From: Methylocaldum sp035627495
Lineage (GTDB): Bacteria; Pseudomonadota; Gammaproteobacteria; Methylococcales; Methylococcaceae
Reading direction: 5' to 3'
NCBI RefSeq assembly: GCF_035627495.1
Contig: NZ_DASPLO010000175.1
Location: forward strand, 1-64,000
DNA: 64,000 bases
Each line of letters begins with the position of its first letter. Position 1 is the first letter of the stretch. Of the stretch, positions 10,018-19,473 are shown piece by piece. Position numbers and translations under genes: made by a program. The notes below the pieces were generated by a model. The model had not been told where the DNA came from. It searched no databases and saw only the letters and a list, made by a program, of their open reading frames with translations.

Positions 10018-10494
10018 CTAGTGCTTGCCGATTTTATCCGCACCAACCAAACCGATCGCCTCCCAAAGCAGGGAAACTGCCGGCACCAAAAGCTGTCCCC
10101 GCCTCGCCTGATGAACCGCCAATCCCAGCAATAAAAGAAAAAAGACCGACTGCAAATCCACCAATCCGCCACTCACCGAGTTAAGACTGCGGTCAAACGC
10201 GTCAAGACCTTCGGAGGCATGCTGGCCCAGGGTACGGACGGGCGCTGCCGATACGGGTTTCACGGAAAACAAAGCGGATTGCTCGGCATACTTTGCAACG
10301 TCGACCGCGCGCGTTTCCGAGGAATGAAGCAGCAACACGCTACCGGTGAGCGCATTGGGCGCGACGCGCGTAACGCCCGGACATTGGGTTAAACGCTCGG
10401 CAAGATCGGCAAAAAAAACCGCATCGCTGCGCTTTTCGGGAATTCTCAGTCGCAAGCGGCCGGGAAGCTCATGAATGACAAAGGCCGAGACCAT
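10018..10494 (-). CDS. HMA2-type heavy-metal-associated domain protein
   Basis: 158 residues. The N-terminal 90 or so resemble the HMA2 ferredoxin-like fold (FVIHELPGRLRLRIP opening, alternating strands and helices) without the metal-binding CxxC of classical HMA domains. A hydrophobic segment near residues 113-129 (LQSVFFLLLLGLAV) suggests a membrane anchor. It starts 3 nt after the DUF5132 gene on the same strand, so the two are one operon. In other genomes such pairs accompany heavy-metal P-type ATPases. No ATPase is present here, so the pair is orphaned. Function unknown. Confidence 0.75.
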   Translation of the reverse strand: MVSAFVIHELPGRLRLRIPEKRSDAVFFADLAERLTQCPGVTRVAPNALTGSVLLLHSSETRAVDVAKYAEQSALFSVKPVSAAPVRTLGQHASEGLDAFDRSLNSVSGGLVDLQSVFFLLLLGLAVHQARRGQLLVPAVSLLWEAIGLVGADKIGKH

Positions 10495-10497
10495 CGT

Positions 10498-10791
10498 TCA
10501 GCCTTTCGGATGGGTTTTCGCAGCGGTTTCCTCGGCAGCTTCAAAGCCTTCCGCAGCCGCCGCCTGTTCCGCCAATTCCGCCCGAACCTCGGCTACCAAA
10601 TCTTCGAGGGTTTCACCGGCTTCAGCCGCCCACTCGCGGCCCTTTTCGAAAAGCAGAATGCCTGATTTCACGGCTGCACGAGCAGCCGGCCGCAACGCCG
10701 GCGCAAGAATGACGCCGGCCGCCACCACACCTAGCCCGATCACAACACCTTTTGCCACACCATTTTCGAAAAAATCGCCGAGACCTGCCAT
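10498..10791 (-). CDS. DUF5132 small membrane protein
   Basis: 97 residues with one hydrophobic, glycine-rich stretch (GVVIGLGVVAAGVILAPALRP, about residues 15-35) followed by an Ala/Glu-rich helix that is probably amphipathic. This matches the DUF5132 type found with HMA2-domain proteins and metal ATPases. First gene of the two-gene operon with the HMA2 protein. An inner-membrane accessory role is an inference; no catalytic residue is visible. Confidence 0.75.
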   Translation of the reverse strand: MAGLGDFFENGVAKGVVIGLGVVAAGVILAPALRPAARAAVKSGILLFEKGREWAAEAGETLEDLVAEVRAELAEQAAAAEGFEAAEETAAKTHPKG

Positions 10792-10912
10792 CGATACCTC
10801 CGTGGACCCCAGAAATGTCCTGATTGATGAAAAACGAAACCTCGGCTTGCCTAGAAGCCAAGGCTATTATGCCAGTGGGCCAAGGACCACGAAAAGTTTA
10901 AATAGAGAAAGA

Positions 10913-11776
10913 CTAAGCCGCCGCGTACAGCAGCCTGTATTCGGGACTGCGCAACTTATAGTACTCGGCCTGGACGAGGCTCGGACTGTACTTGCGCTCG
11001 AGACGGCGGATCGTAAAGTGGCTACGTGCCGTATCTTGAAAGTGCTGAATGAACACGCTATTGATCAAAGCGCCGCCTACCGCCCCGATGATCGGGATTA
11101 TTTCCGCAGCAGCCTTTTCCGAGACCGTTATGCCGAAACGGCTCGAGATCATCGTAATGAAATCCACCAGCATCGGTGCCCCGGCACGATTGGCAAGGCC
11201 ATTCTGAGCGATATAGCTAGAGGCTGCCGCGACGGGCATCTCCAAAGCGAGACGCAATCCGTAGTAACCGGTGTCCGCCGCATCATCCTCCTTCGAGCGC
11301 CCACCCAAGGCAAATACTTCCAAGCACGCCAGCCGGGTTGCGATATCGTCCAGATTTTCACCCGTGCTACGGGCGATATCGGCGATTGAACGCAACATAA
11401 GGGTGGTCGTAAACGGCAGTTCCACCAGCAGGGCCGGCCCGCCGAAAAAACCGCCGACCGCACCACTCGCTATGCCCAGCAACTTGTAGCAGGCGTCATG
11501 GGACGCCGCGCCCTGTTTATTCTTCAAACTCGCGACCGCCACGCCCAAGGCTCTCCAAATGGCATTTTCAGCGCAGCGCTGCAAACCTTGGTGCAACTGC
11601 CTCGGCAGGAGCTTAACCCCCTTCTCCAGTGGTGTCCCAATGACATCGGCAAGCCTGACTGCGAGACTGGGATGTTCGAGATGCCGGTGCGCCCGCTTAA
11701 GGCTCAAATAGTCCTCGCGCGACAAAGCCGTGGGTATGGTGTTCATAATCGGACTCGCTTGTTCGGCTAATGACAA
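10913..11776 (-). CDS. EcsC family protein
   Basis: 287-residue protein resembling the EcsC family (named after the Bacillus ecs ABC transporter locus; biochemical role unknown). It has a glycine-rich hydrophobic region (GIASGAVGGFFGGPALLVELPF) and a second one near IIPIIGAVGGALIN. The longest frame uses TTG at 11776; an ATG at 11746 (MNTIPTAL) is a good alternative. It lies about 80 bp downstream of the hlyD-like gene on the same strand and could be read through from the secretion operon, though no direct link to secretion is known. Confidence 0.8.
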   Translation of the reverse strand: MSLAEQASPIMNTIPTALSREDYLSLKRAHRHLEHPSLAVRLADVIGTPLEKGVKLLPRQLHQGLQRCAENAIWRALGVAVASLKNKQGAASHDACYKLLGIASGAVGGFFGGPALLVELPFTTTLMLRSIADIARSTGENLDDIATRLACLEVFALGGRSKEDDAADTGYYGLRLALEMPVAAASSYIAQNGLANRAGAPMLVDFITMISSRFGITVSEKAAAEIIPIIGAVGGALINSVFIQHFQDTARSHFTIRRLERKYSPSLVQAEYYKLRSPEYRLLYAAA

Positions 11777-11855
11777 ACCGCGAACAGTTCGTTAAAGCTT
11801 CGCGAAAATAGCCGTGCAAGGTTACGATTTTATTACAGCTGTCATCTCAGAATTG

Positions 11856-13226
11856 TTATCGCTCCCGGGCAGCCTCATGGAACGCCTTCTGAAGCGGCGA
11901 GAGTAAATACTCCAATACTGTCCGCTCTCCGAGCTTTATTTCAGCCGCAATCTGCATTCCGGAAGCCAGCTTGTAGGGCACCTCATCCGCCACCAACTGC
12001 TGGCTTTCGAGCGTAACGAGTGCCCGGTAAACCAGAGCATCGGTTTGCTTGCTCGCATCCACGGATTCTTCCTGCGAGTCGGCTGCGTCAGCCGCCACAT
12101 AACTCACCCGACCGTCCACCATGCCATACTTTTGGAATTGGAAAGCGGCCAGCTTCAATTTCACAGGCTGATCGGGCCGAATGAATCCGACATCTTCGTT
12201 CGATACCCATACCTCTCCGCGCAAGGATTCGGAAGCGGGCACCAAGGTCATCAGAATAGTGCCAGGCTGAGCAACAGTGCCGATAGTATGCGTTGCCAGA
12301 TCCTTTACCACTCCCTCCTGAGGAGATTTAAGCTCAAGCAACCCCTGCCGGTGATCCTGTTTCGCAAGCTCCTGCCTAAGCTTCTCAACCCTTTCGAATA
12401 CTTCCGCCCGCTCGGCCCGTAGCTTCTGCAGATAATCGGCTTCAAGCTGAGCAATCTTTCTCTCCGATTGCATCATGCCGGCCTCTTCGCGCGCGATGAT
12501 GAATCTTTGGGCTCGAAGATCCTGCTCTTTCTCGATCACCTCCCGCGTCTTCTCGTTTGCCATAAGCCTGCCGGCAAACCCCTTCTTCATGAGCTCGCGG
12601 TAAGCTTCGCCCTGCTCTCTGTAGTGAGGCAAAATCTTTTCCAACTTCTCCTCGGTCTCACGGGCCGCGGCCCTTTCCTGCCTAGACCGTTGCCAGGCCG
12701 CTTTCTCCTCGGCGATTGCCGTTTCAAGAGCCCGGCGATTGGCGACGTACTGCGCCTCCGTTTCGCGAAAAAGTTGCGGAGGATCATTTGAATCGGGCAC
12801 CAACGGCCGATCCGATAATTCCGCGTCGATACGCCGCAAGGCAAGCGATTTTTGCAGAAATTCCGTCCGAAGCGCTTCCAAATCGGCTACCGCCAACGTC
12901 CTGTCCATACGTATCAGCACTTGCCCTTCCCTAACGACATCCCCCTCGTTGACCAGGATTTCCTTCACGATACCCGCTTCGGCAGGCTGCACGATCTTGA
13001 CGTATGTTTGAGGAACGAGTTTGCCGTGAGCCACCGCGACCACGTCGAGTCGACAAAGTGCGGCCCACGCTACGGTGACCACAAAGAAAATCAATGTCAG
13101 CTTGAATACCGCACGCGGCAAAGGACGTGGCGGCATCGTCTGGATGCGCAGCATATCCGGAGCGAATTCGGCAGGATTCGTCCCTAAGCCGCGGTTATAA
13201 CGCTGTGGTTTCAATGCGGCCTTCAT
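11856..13226 (-). CDS. hlyD: type I secretion membrane fusion protein (HlyD family)
   Basis: 456 residues. A short cytoplasmic N-terminus is followed by one transmembrane helix (about residues 39-60, KLTLIFFVVTVAWAALC). Next come the first half of a biotinyl-lipoyl domain (KIVQPAEAGIVKEILVNEGD), a long coiled-coil hairpin (about 115-290), the second lipoyl half and a beta-barrel. It bridges the inner-membrane ABC transporter and an outer-membrane TolC channel. It sits 35 nt downstream of the RTX substrate gene on the same strand and so presumably exports that protein. No tolC gene lies in this locus. Confidence 0.93.
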   Translation of the reverse strand: MKAALKPQRYNRGLGTNPAEFAPDMLRIQTMPPRPLPRAVFKLTLIFFVVTVAWAALCRLDVVAVAHGKLVPQTYVKIVQPAEAGIVKEILVNEGDVVREGQVLIRMDRTLAVADLEALRTEFLQKSLALRRIDAELSDRPLVPDSNDPPQLFRETEAQYVANRRALETAIAEEKAAWQRSRQERAAARETEEKLEKILPHYREQGEAYRELMKKGFAGRLMANEKTREVIEKEQDLRAQRFIIAREEAGMMQSERKIAQLEADYLQKLRAERAEVFERVEKLRQELAKQDHRQGLLELKSPQEGVVKDLATHTIGTVAQPGTILMTLVPASESLRGEVWVSNEDVGFIRPDQPVKLKLAAFQFQKYGMVDGRVSYVAADAADSQEESVDASKQTDALVYRALVTLESQQLVADEVPYKLASGMQIAAEIKLGERTVLEYLLSPLQKAFHEAARER

Positions 13227-13261
13227 GGCTAACCTCCTCCACTTAACCCCCCAAGATCACC

Positions 13262-16200
13262 TCAAGCAACAGGGCGGAAACCTTCCTGCAGTCCTCGGAA
13301 AGGCTTTAGACGATTGCCATCACCGCCCAGGGAAAGCGCATCCTCGGCAAATCCGACCGTTGAACCGAGAAAGCCATCGAAGCCGGCAAAATCTTTGCCA
13401 GTGACCGCGTCGTTCCCGGTAGCCGCCCCATCCGTCTTCGCCAGATGAGCCAACAGGCGTTCGTCCAAATCACTCCAATGCGACAAGGCGTCCCATGTGC
13501 CGGGATCCACCGTAGTGGAAAGCTGGGTAGCCCTACCGCTTTCTAAACGATCTGGATCGATGTAAGTAGGCTCTTGCAAATCCTGCGGTGAGGCATTGAA
13601 CCAGCGATAGCTATCGGCAATCGAGTCTTCCGCGATGCCATGATTTTTAGACCCTATTGGCTTGGGACCGCCCCCTGTATCTGCGTCCATCACTGGAGCA
13701 TCTGCCGGAGCGGATATGTTCGACACCGGTGTTTCGGGAATCACAGGCGCTCCACCGGCACCCTCTTGTCGGCCCGCATGCGCATTGCTGCGGTGACTCG
13801 GTAATGCCTGAGCCGCGTGAGCCTGCTTTAGCTCGGGCGCGGCTACTTGAATGCTATCCGGCGCAATTGCCGAAATCTCCGGCGGATTCACATCGGGTTG
13901 ATAGCCGTTTCCACCTTGAGCGCCCGGATTGCCGGGCGAAGCTCCGGCCCCATCGTTGAAGCTATAATCGTGGCCCGGAGGCGGGGCATCCGGACCATTC
14001 CCGGCGCCTTCGTTGCCGACGCTTCCACCGCCGCCCGTCTTGGCGGCAAACGTGAGCCGGAAAACATCTTTTGCCGCAAGGCTCCGGCTTAGATCGCTGT
14101 TGTCCGCAGCCCTATCGGTGGCGGTGACGCCGATGTCGAGATAGCTGGAGGCGTCCCGCGGCACGCGGCCTGAAAACGTTCGGGTGGATGCATCGAAACT
14201 CAGCCAGGAGGGTAACGCCGAGCCATCGGCGAGCGAGGCGCTATAGACAAGCACGTCACCCTGGTCGACATCGGCGAAGGTTCCGTCCGGCACCTGCCAG
14301 GAATAGGCGGTATTGGTCGATATAGTCTGATCGGGCAGCGGCGAGACAATCGCGGGCGCGTCATTGCTTCCCGATACCGTGACATCCAATCCGGAGGAAA
14401 CTGCGACGATTCCGTCGGTCACATCATACTCGAAACGATCGACGACCTGCTGATAACGCCCGAGCGATTGAACGGCCGCCGAGGTGTTGTCCAAAACGTA
14501 GGTATACCCGCCGTCTGCTCCCAGCGAGAGCGTGCCGTAGGCGCCTGCATAAATACCGGGCGCGGTCACTCGGAGCGCCGTGCCCGCATCGATATCGCGG
14601 TCGTTGGCCAACAGATTGCCGGTTGCTGTAAGACCACCATCCTCGATCATGTGGAGCGTGTCGGGCTCCGCGGTCGGCGCGTCGTTGCTGCCGGCAATCT
14701 CGACGACTACGAATGAAGACGCCGTCGAAGCACCCGCCGGATCATCGTCGGTGACGGTATAGCCGAAGCGTTCGGTCACCGTCTGCCCGGCGGCAAGCGC
14801 CTGCACCGATATCGAGGTATTGTCGAGCGTATAGTTGAGATTGCCGCCGGCATCGAGCGCCAAGGTGCCGTAGGCACCCGCGTACATACCAGGATTAATC
14901 ACTCGCAAGGCCCGTCCTTCAGGGTCAACGTCATTGGCGAGTGCATTGCCATAGGCCATGATCACGCCGTCCTCGGATAACGCCATAACGTCTTCCATCG
15001 CCGAAGGCATCTGATTGCGCGGGATCAGCGCTTCGACGCCTGCCCGGTTCAGCGTGGCACCGTCGCCCAGTATGACGCTTTGGAAACTGCTCGCCGGGTC
15101 GAACCAGTTTTTCACCGTAAGCCGGTCGTCGCTGGTGTCTTTGATGGAGATCAGAAGATCATCTCCCTGGCGCATCAAAGTTACGTTATCGATTCCCAGA
15201 TCGCCGACAAGTTGCACGGCGTCGCTGCCCGCACCGTCCAAAGCGAAATCCTGCCCATCACCCCGGCCGAAGCGATAGATATCATTGCCATCGCCACCTT
15301 CGAGGATGTCGCTCCCGGCGCCACCCGCCAGAACATCGCTTCCGGCTTCGCCATAGAGACGGTCGGCTCCGGCATCGCCCACCAGGACATCATCGCCGAT
15401 CCCACCATACAACCGATCGTCTCCGGCGCCGCCGTAAACGATGTCGGCCCCTTCGCCCGCCAGCACCCGGTCATTGCCTTCGCCGGCGTCCGCCCAGTCG
15501 TCGCCCGCATCCAATTCCACGACATCGTCTCCGCCGCGAGCCATGACGACATCATGGCCCTCGTGCGCACGGATGGGCTCGCCAAAGGCTGTGCCGGAAA
15601 GAAAATCGTCGAAGGGCGTACCTTCTATTTGAAAGCCTAACGCCTGGACCAACTGCTGGCGGCTCATGACAGTGCCGTCGGCAAATTTAATGTATTCGAT
15701 GCCTCCGGGACCGAGAGGATCCTCCGAATCGAAATCGTCGAGATGGATTTGGCTCCCATCGGTAAAAACCAGCTTGAGCGAACCCACGTCCAAGCGCAAA
15801 TCATTCAAAGTGGCGCCGTTGTAGAGCACGAGCCAATCAATGCCGCCGCTGTCGGCGATGTGATCCACGCCTTCACCCAATCCGTAGTAATAGACGTCGT
15901 CCCCCAAACCGCCGTCCAGCATGTCATCGCCTTGTCCACCCAGCAGCAGGTCGGCTCCGTCGCCGCCAATGAGCGTATCGTTGCCGAGCTCGCCGAACAG
16001 GGTGTCGTTCTCGCTCCCGCCGTCCAGGAGGTCGTCGCCTTCTCCGCCCTGCAACTGATCTATCCCGGCATCGCCGTAGAGCGTGTCGTTACCGAGCCTA
16101 CCCGCCATGAGATCGTTGCCATCACCGCCTGAGACCGTATCATCTCCTCCCTGCGCATCGATCACATCATCCCCGTCGCCGCCGTCGATGATATCGGCCT

Positions 16201-18757
16201 CGCCACTCGTATCGCTCCCACCGTTATCTCCGACGATTTGGTCATTGCCGGCTCCACCGTAAAGTACATCCATGCCGGCGTTGCCCATCAAGAAGTCGGC
16301 GCCGTCGCCACCCCAAATCTCATCGTCCCCGCCTTCGCCCAACAGGGTATCGTCGTCCGCCCCACCGTCCAGGAAATCATCTCCATCATCCAGGCCGATA
16401 CCGCTGTCGCCCTGGAGCCAATCGATGCCCGCACCTCCGAACAGGGTGTCGTCATTGCCGGCGCCGAGCAGAATATCGTCGCCCGCCTCACCATCGAGAT
16501 AATCGGTGCCTTGGGCAACACCAAGAACGTCGCCATCCAACCGGTCATTGTCAGCGCCGCCGAACAATCTGTCGTCGCCGGCATAGCCCAGCAGTCTGTC
16601 GTCACCCCCTTCGCCGGCCAGATAATCATCGCCCTGCTCGCTTTCCGGAGTATCGGTTTGATCACCATTGATCCAGTCGTTGCCACTGCCACCGAAAATA
16701 TGGTCATGGCCGCTTTGCCCGAACAGGACGTCGTCACCGCTACCGCCGTCGATCCAATCGTCCCCTTGATCCCCGAATACCCAGTCGGCCCCGCCACCGG
16801 CATAGATGACATCGTTTCCACCTTCAGTGGGAAGCTCGAAATAGGTATTGATATAGGTAAGGTGATAGGCGATGCTGCCGTTGCTGGTGGGAACGGTGCT
16901 TCGCTCCACGGTCCAGCCGTTCAAGACAACGTCGGTTTCGAGATCGCCGTTGATGTTGTCGTTGCCGGCCCCGCCCAAAATCAGGTCGTCCCCGTTCCCG
17001 CCGTTCAAGGCATCGTTGCCGATGTCGCCCACCAAGGTGTCGTCGTCCACGCCGCCGTCGAAGAAGTCGCCCTTGAGGCCGGACGGAGCCACATCTTGCC
17101 GGGCCAATGCCGCCTCAATGGTGATTTCGGCTTCGGCGTAGAGCTTGTCTTGCCCGTCATCACCTCGCAGAAAATCGGGGTCCGCGCCGCCGATGATAGT
17201 GTCATTACCTGCTCGACCGGCGATGGCATCGCTGCCTCCTCCGCCTTCAAGCCAGTCATTACCACCTTGATCGGCATAAAGGACGTCATTACCACCGAAG
17301 CCCTGCATGAGGTCGTTGCCGGCCGTGTCTTGGAGGACATCGTTGTGATTGGGTTCGATCAAATCGCCGAGGATGGTTTGATCGGGCATGAATGTGGGTA
17401 TCTGGTCATCGACCAGCTTCATGTGGAATGACTCGGGATCGAAGGCATCTCCGAGCTCAAGGGTCGAGCCGTCCGGCAACATCAACTTCCAGGGGCTGTT
17501 GTGAGTCAGCGCTAAAGTCTGTTCGCCGACCGTCTTGGTCCAGAGATTCTGGTCGGTTTTTTTGATGAAGACACCGGAAGCAAATAAATTCTGAGGAGTC
17601 TGATCATCGATGATGATCGAGCCGCCGTCCGGGTCGATGATCCGGTCATTGCCGTCGCCGGAATGGTAGATGTAGATGTCATCGCCCTCACCGCCTAACA
17701 GATAATCATCGCCTTTGCCGCCTTCTAGAGTGTCGTTGCCACGCTCACCGTACAATACGTCCCGCCCATCAAGTCCTTTCAGTACATCGTCGCTTTGCCC
17801 GCCTAAAAGAAGATCATTACTAGTCTGCGCCTGGGCATTTGCTGAATTGGTCTGGTCCCTTCCGGTTAGTTGATCCCGAAGGTCGAACCAGAAATCGCCC
17901 ACCAAGACTTCACCGTTAATATCTGCGCTAAAACCTTTATCGGTCACATAGTTGAAAATAAGCAGATCCCGCGCTGGTTTCAGCGCTTCCGCCAGGGTGT
18001 TCACAGGATCAAATACAGAAAGACCGTAGTCGTTGTTGGCCTCGGCGATCATGTTGCGGCTACCCACATTCCCGAAAAGATCAACACCGAATTTAGCTTC
18101 ATAAGCCGTGATGGCGTCGTGATGGCGGGTGTACATGCGGAGAACGTGCATGGCCTCGGCTTCACCAACATTGGTTGGATTGTCGTATAGGCCGAAGAGC
18201 TCTGCCTCGTAATAGCGGCGTTTAGCGATTCCAGGCGCAAATGCCGAGCTTGCGGCATTTGCTCCGTACCTGATATCGAACCATGCTTCAGCTCGATCTG
18301 CGTTACGGATGGCATTATAAAATCCTTGCATTTTATTTCGCACATTCCCGGTCCCGCGATTGTAGGTTACAGATACGAGCGCGACGCGCTCCCATGACTC
18401 GGGCATGACGAGATCATTGGCGGGCGCCTCATATTTCTGGTAAGTCTGCCCCAAGAGTGCTTTCGCTTCCTCCTTCGTCAACGTCTTGCCGAACTGACTA
18501 AGTGCGATGGCCGTCTTTTGAGCTCGAGCCGCTGCGTCGATCTGCTGTAATACCGCCAAATCCACAGCACTTAGATTAATACCGGCAGCTTGCCACAGCA
18601 CAACATTATCGTTACGCTCGAACGTGTATCCGTATCCAATCGTCGACTTGCCATCATGGAGGTCAGTAACCCTGAAGAGGTGTCCTTCCATTTTGCTGAT
18701 TACATCGATAACCGCATCGATATACAGTTGCGTAGTCAGAGTTCTATAGGAAAGCAT
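13262..18757 (-). CDS. giant RTX exoprotein with N-terminal lysozyme-like domain
   Basis: 1831 residues. Residues 1-190 resemble a GH24-type lysozyme: E24, then TIGYGYT with T39 at the T4-lysozyme Glu-to-Thr spacing of 15, and a conserved region around YNRGTGN. Glycine/aspartate RTX nonapeptides fill about 319-372, 476-590, 647-970 and 1049-1170. Two VCBS-type repeats cover about 1250-1465 and a dystroglycan/cadherin-like domain about 1471-1570. A Gly/Pro-rich linker and a C-terminus follow that should hold the type I secretion signal. The transporter and adaptor genes flank it. I infer a Ca2+-folded, secreted, cell-wall-cutting protein, possibly an antibacterial toxin. It could instead be a surface adhesin that carries a muramidase. 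The catalytic Asp position is uncertain (D32 is the nearest candidate). Confidence 0.9.
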   Translation of the reverse strand: MLSYRTLTTQLYIDAVIDVISKMEGHLFRVTDLHDGKSTIGYGYTFERNDNVVLWQAAGINLSAVDLAVLQQIDAAARAQKTAIALSQFGKTLTKEEAKALLGQTYQKYEAPANDLVMPESWERVALVSVTYNRGTGNVRNKMQGFYNAIRNADRAEAWFDIRYGANAASSAFAPGIAKRRYYEAELFGLYDNPTNVGEAEAMHVLRMYTRHHDAITAYEAKFGVDLFGNVGSRNMIAEANNDYGLSVFDPVNTLAEALKPARDLLIFNYVTDKGFSADINGEVLVGDFWFDLRDQLTGRDQTNSANAQAQTSNDLLLGGQSDDVLKGLDGRDVLYGERGNDTLEGGKGDDYLLGGEGDDIYIYHSGDGNDRIIDPDGGSIIIDDQTPQNLFASGVFIKKTDQNLWTKTVGEQTLALTHNSPWKLMLPDGSTLELGDAFDPESFHMKLVDDQIPTFMPDQTILGDLIEPNHNDVLQDTAGNDLMQGFGGNDVLYADQGGNDWLEGGGGSDAIAGRAGNDTIIGGADPDFLRGDDGQDKLYAEAEITIEAALARQDVAPSGLKGDFFDGGVDDDTLVGDIGNDALNGGNGDDLILGGAGNDNINGDLETDVVLNGWTVERSTVPTSNGSIAYHLTYINTYFELPTEGGNDVIYAGGGADWVFGDQGDDWIDGGSGDDVLFGQSGHDHIFGGSGNDWINGDQTDTPESEQGDDYLAGEGGDDRLLGYAGDDRLFGGADNDRLDGDVLGVAQGTDYLDGEAGDDILLGAGNDDTLFGGAGIDWLQGDSGIGLDDGDDFLDGGADDDTLLGEGGDDEIWGGDGADFLMGNAGMDVLYGGAGNDQIVGDNGGSDTSGEADIIDGGDGDDVIDAQGGDDTVSGGDGNDLMAGRLGNDTLYGDAGIDQLQGGEGDDLLDGGSENDTLFGELGNDTLIGGDGADLLLGGQGDDMLDGGLGDDVYYYGLGEGVDHIADSGGIDWLVLYNGATLNDLRLDVGSLKLVFTDGSQIHLDDFDSEDPLGPGGIEYIKFADGTVMSRQQLVQALGFQIEGTPFDDFLSGTAFGEPIRAHEGHDVVMARGGDDVVELDAGDDWADAGEGNDRVLAGEGADIVYGGAGDDRLYGGIGDDVLVGDAGADRLYGEAGSDVLAGGAGSDILEGGDGNDIYRFGRGDGQDFALDGAGSDAVQLVGDLGIDNVTLMRQGDDLLISIKDTSDDRLTVKNWFDPASSFQSVILGDGATLNRAGVEALIPRNQMPSAMEDVMALSEDGVIMAYGNALANDVDPEGRALRVINPGMYAGAYGTLALDAGGNLNYTLDNTSISVQALAAGQTVTERFGYTVTDDDPAGASTASSFVVVEIAGSNDAPTAEPDTLHMIEDGGLTATGNLLANDRDIDAGTALRVTAPGIYAGAYGTLSLGADGGYTYVLDNTSAAVQSLGRYQQVVDRFEYDVTDGIVAVSSGLDVTVSGSNDAPAIVSPLPDQTISTNTAYSWQVPDGTFADVDQGDVLVYSASLADGSALPSWLSFDASTRTFSGRVPRDASSYLDIGVTATDRAADNSDLSRSLAAKDVFRLTFAAKTGGGGSVGNEGAGNGPDAPPPGHDYSFNDGAGASPGNPGAQGGNGYQPDVNPPEISAIAPDSIQVAAPELKQAHAAQALPSHRSNAHAGRQEGAGGAPVIPETPVSNISAPADAPVMDADTGGGPKPIGSKNHGIAEDSIADSYRWFNASPQDLQEPTYIDPDRLESGRATQLSTTVDPGTWDALSHWSDLDERLLAHLAKTDGAATGNDAVTGKDFAGFDGFLGSTVGFAEDALSLGGDGNRLKPFRGLQEGFRPVA

Positions 18758-18764
18758 GGGAGTC

Positions 18765-19238
18765 CTAAATATGCGGGCAAATCAATTTTATTGCTTGCTT
18801 AGTAACTTGATAAACGCGGCGCTTATCTCGCTTAATTTCTTCTGGCTCTAACAGTCCTTCGCCCACAATCACATAAAGGTAGGCCCCCACGCGAACCAAG
18901 AAAAAACGCTCTTCTTCCAATTCAAGCCGTTCACCGGTTGAAAGCTCAATATATAAGGTGCAGAGTGCATCGAGGCTTGCCCCGCAACTCCTCAAAATGT
19001 GATCGCCGACGCCATCGCTGTCTATATCTAGACCAGGGTATATATCATCCCCACCGTCTAGCGGTCGGTAGTCGACTTCAAAGCCGGGAGGGGCACGCCC
19101 CGCTTGCCGGGCTGCCAGCAATCCCTGAATCTCCACACAGACTTTAGGTTGGACATCAGCGACAGTAATCGCTGCAATGAAAAATGCGCATGTGCCTATA
19201 AATAGGCTCAAAGCATTAGCGATATTGATACTGCTCAT
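18765..19238 (-). CDS. small exported protein, candidate immunity to the RTX lysozyme
   Basis: 157 residues with a Sec-type signal (hydrophobic 8-25, cleavage probably near residue 27). The predicted mature part has four cysteines (34, 85, 93, 154), consistent with disulfides in the periplasm. A DIDSDGVGDH segment at 71-80 resembles a calcium loop. No family name is recognised. It lies 7 bp upstream of the RTX/lysozyme gene on the same strand, the position expected for a periplasmic inhibitor that protects the producer. That role is inferred from position, signal peptide and size. It could instead help secretion or be an unrelated periplasmic protein. Confidence 0.75.
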   Translation of the reverse strand: MSSINIANALSLFIGTCAFFIAAITVADVQPKVCVEIQGLLAARQAGRAPPGFEVDYRPLDGGDDIYPGLDIDSDGVGDHILRSCGASLDALCTLYIELSTGERLELEEERFFLVRVGAYLYVIVGEGLLEPEEIKRDKRRVYQVTKQAIKLICPHI

Positions 19239-19473
19239 TTGGTTTTTGCATCATTAATGGGCAAAGCCATTGCAACTTGAGAAGTCCTTTTACACCGCAT
19301 AATCCTTGCACCCTAAACAGAACTTAACCTGCAGAATATTAAAACCGGGCACCGAAATCTGTGACATCGCTCACGGTTTTTTGTCAGTCGTAGATTACAC
19401 ATTAGTCATGAGCGGCCTATACACCGCCCCGCCATCCTCGGTACTGCCGATCATTTCCACTAGATGAAACGCC

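Noticed and set aside
16238..17431. Long plus-strand frame (397 codons) across the RTX gene
   Set aside because: It is antisense to RTX nonapeptide repeats, whose biased GGxGxD codons leave the opposite strand free of stops and give a repetitive Val/Ile/Ala-rich translation.
13262..18757. Calling the RTX protein a pore-forming hemolysin
   Set aside because: There is no hydrophobic pore-forming region and no adjacent acyltransferase; the N-terminus looks like a lysozyme instead.
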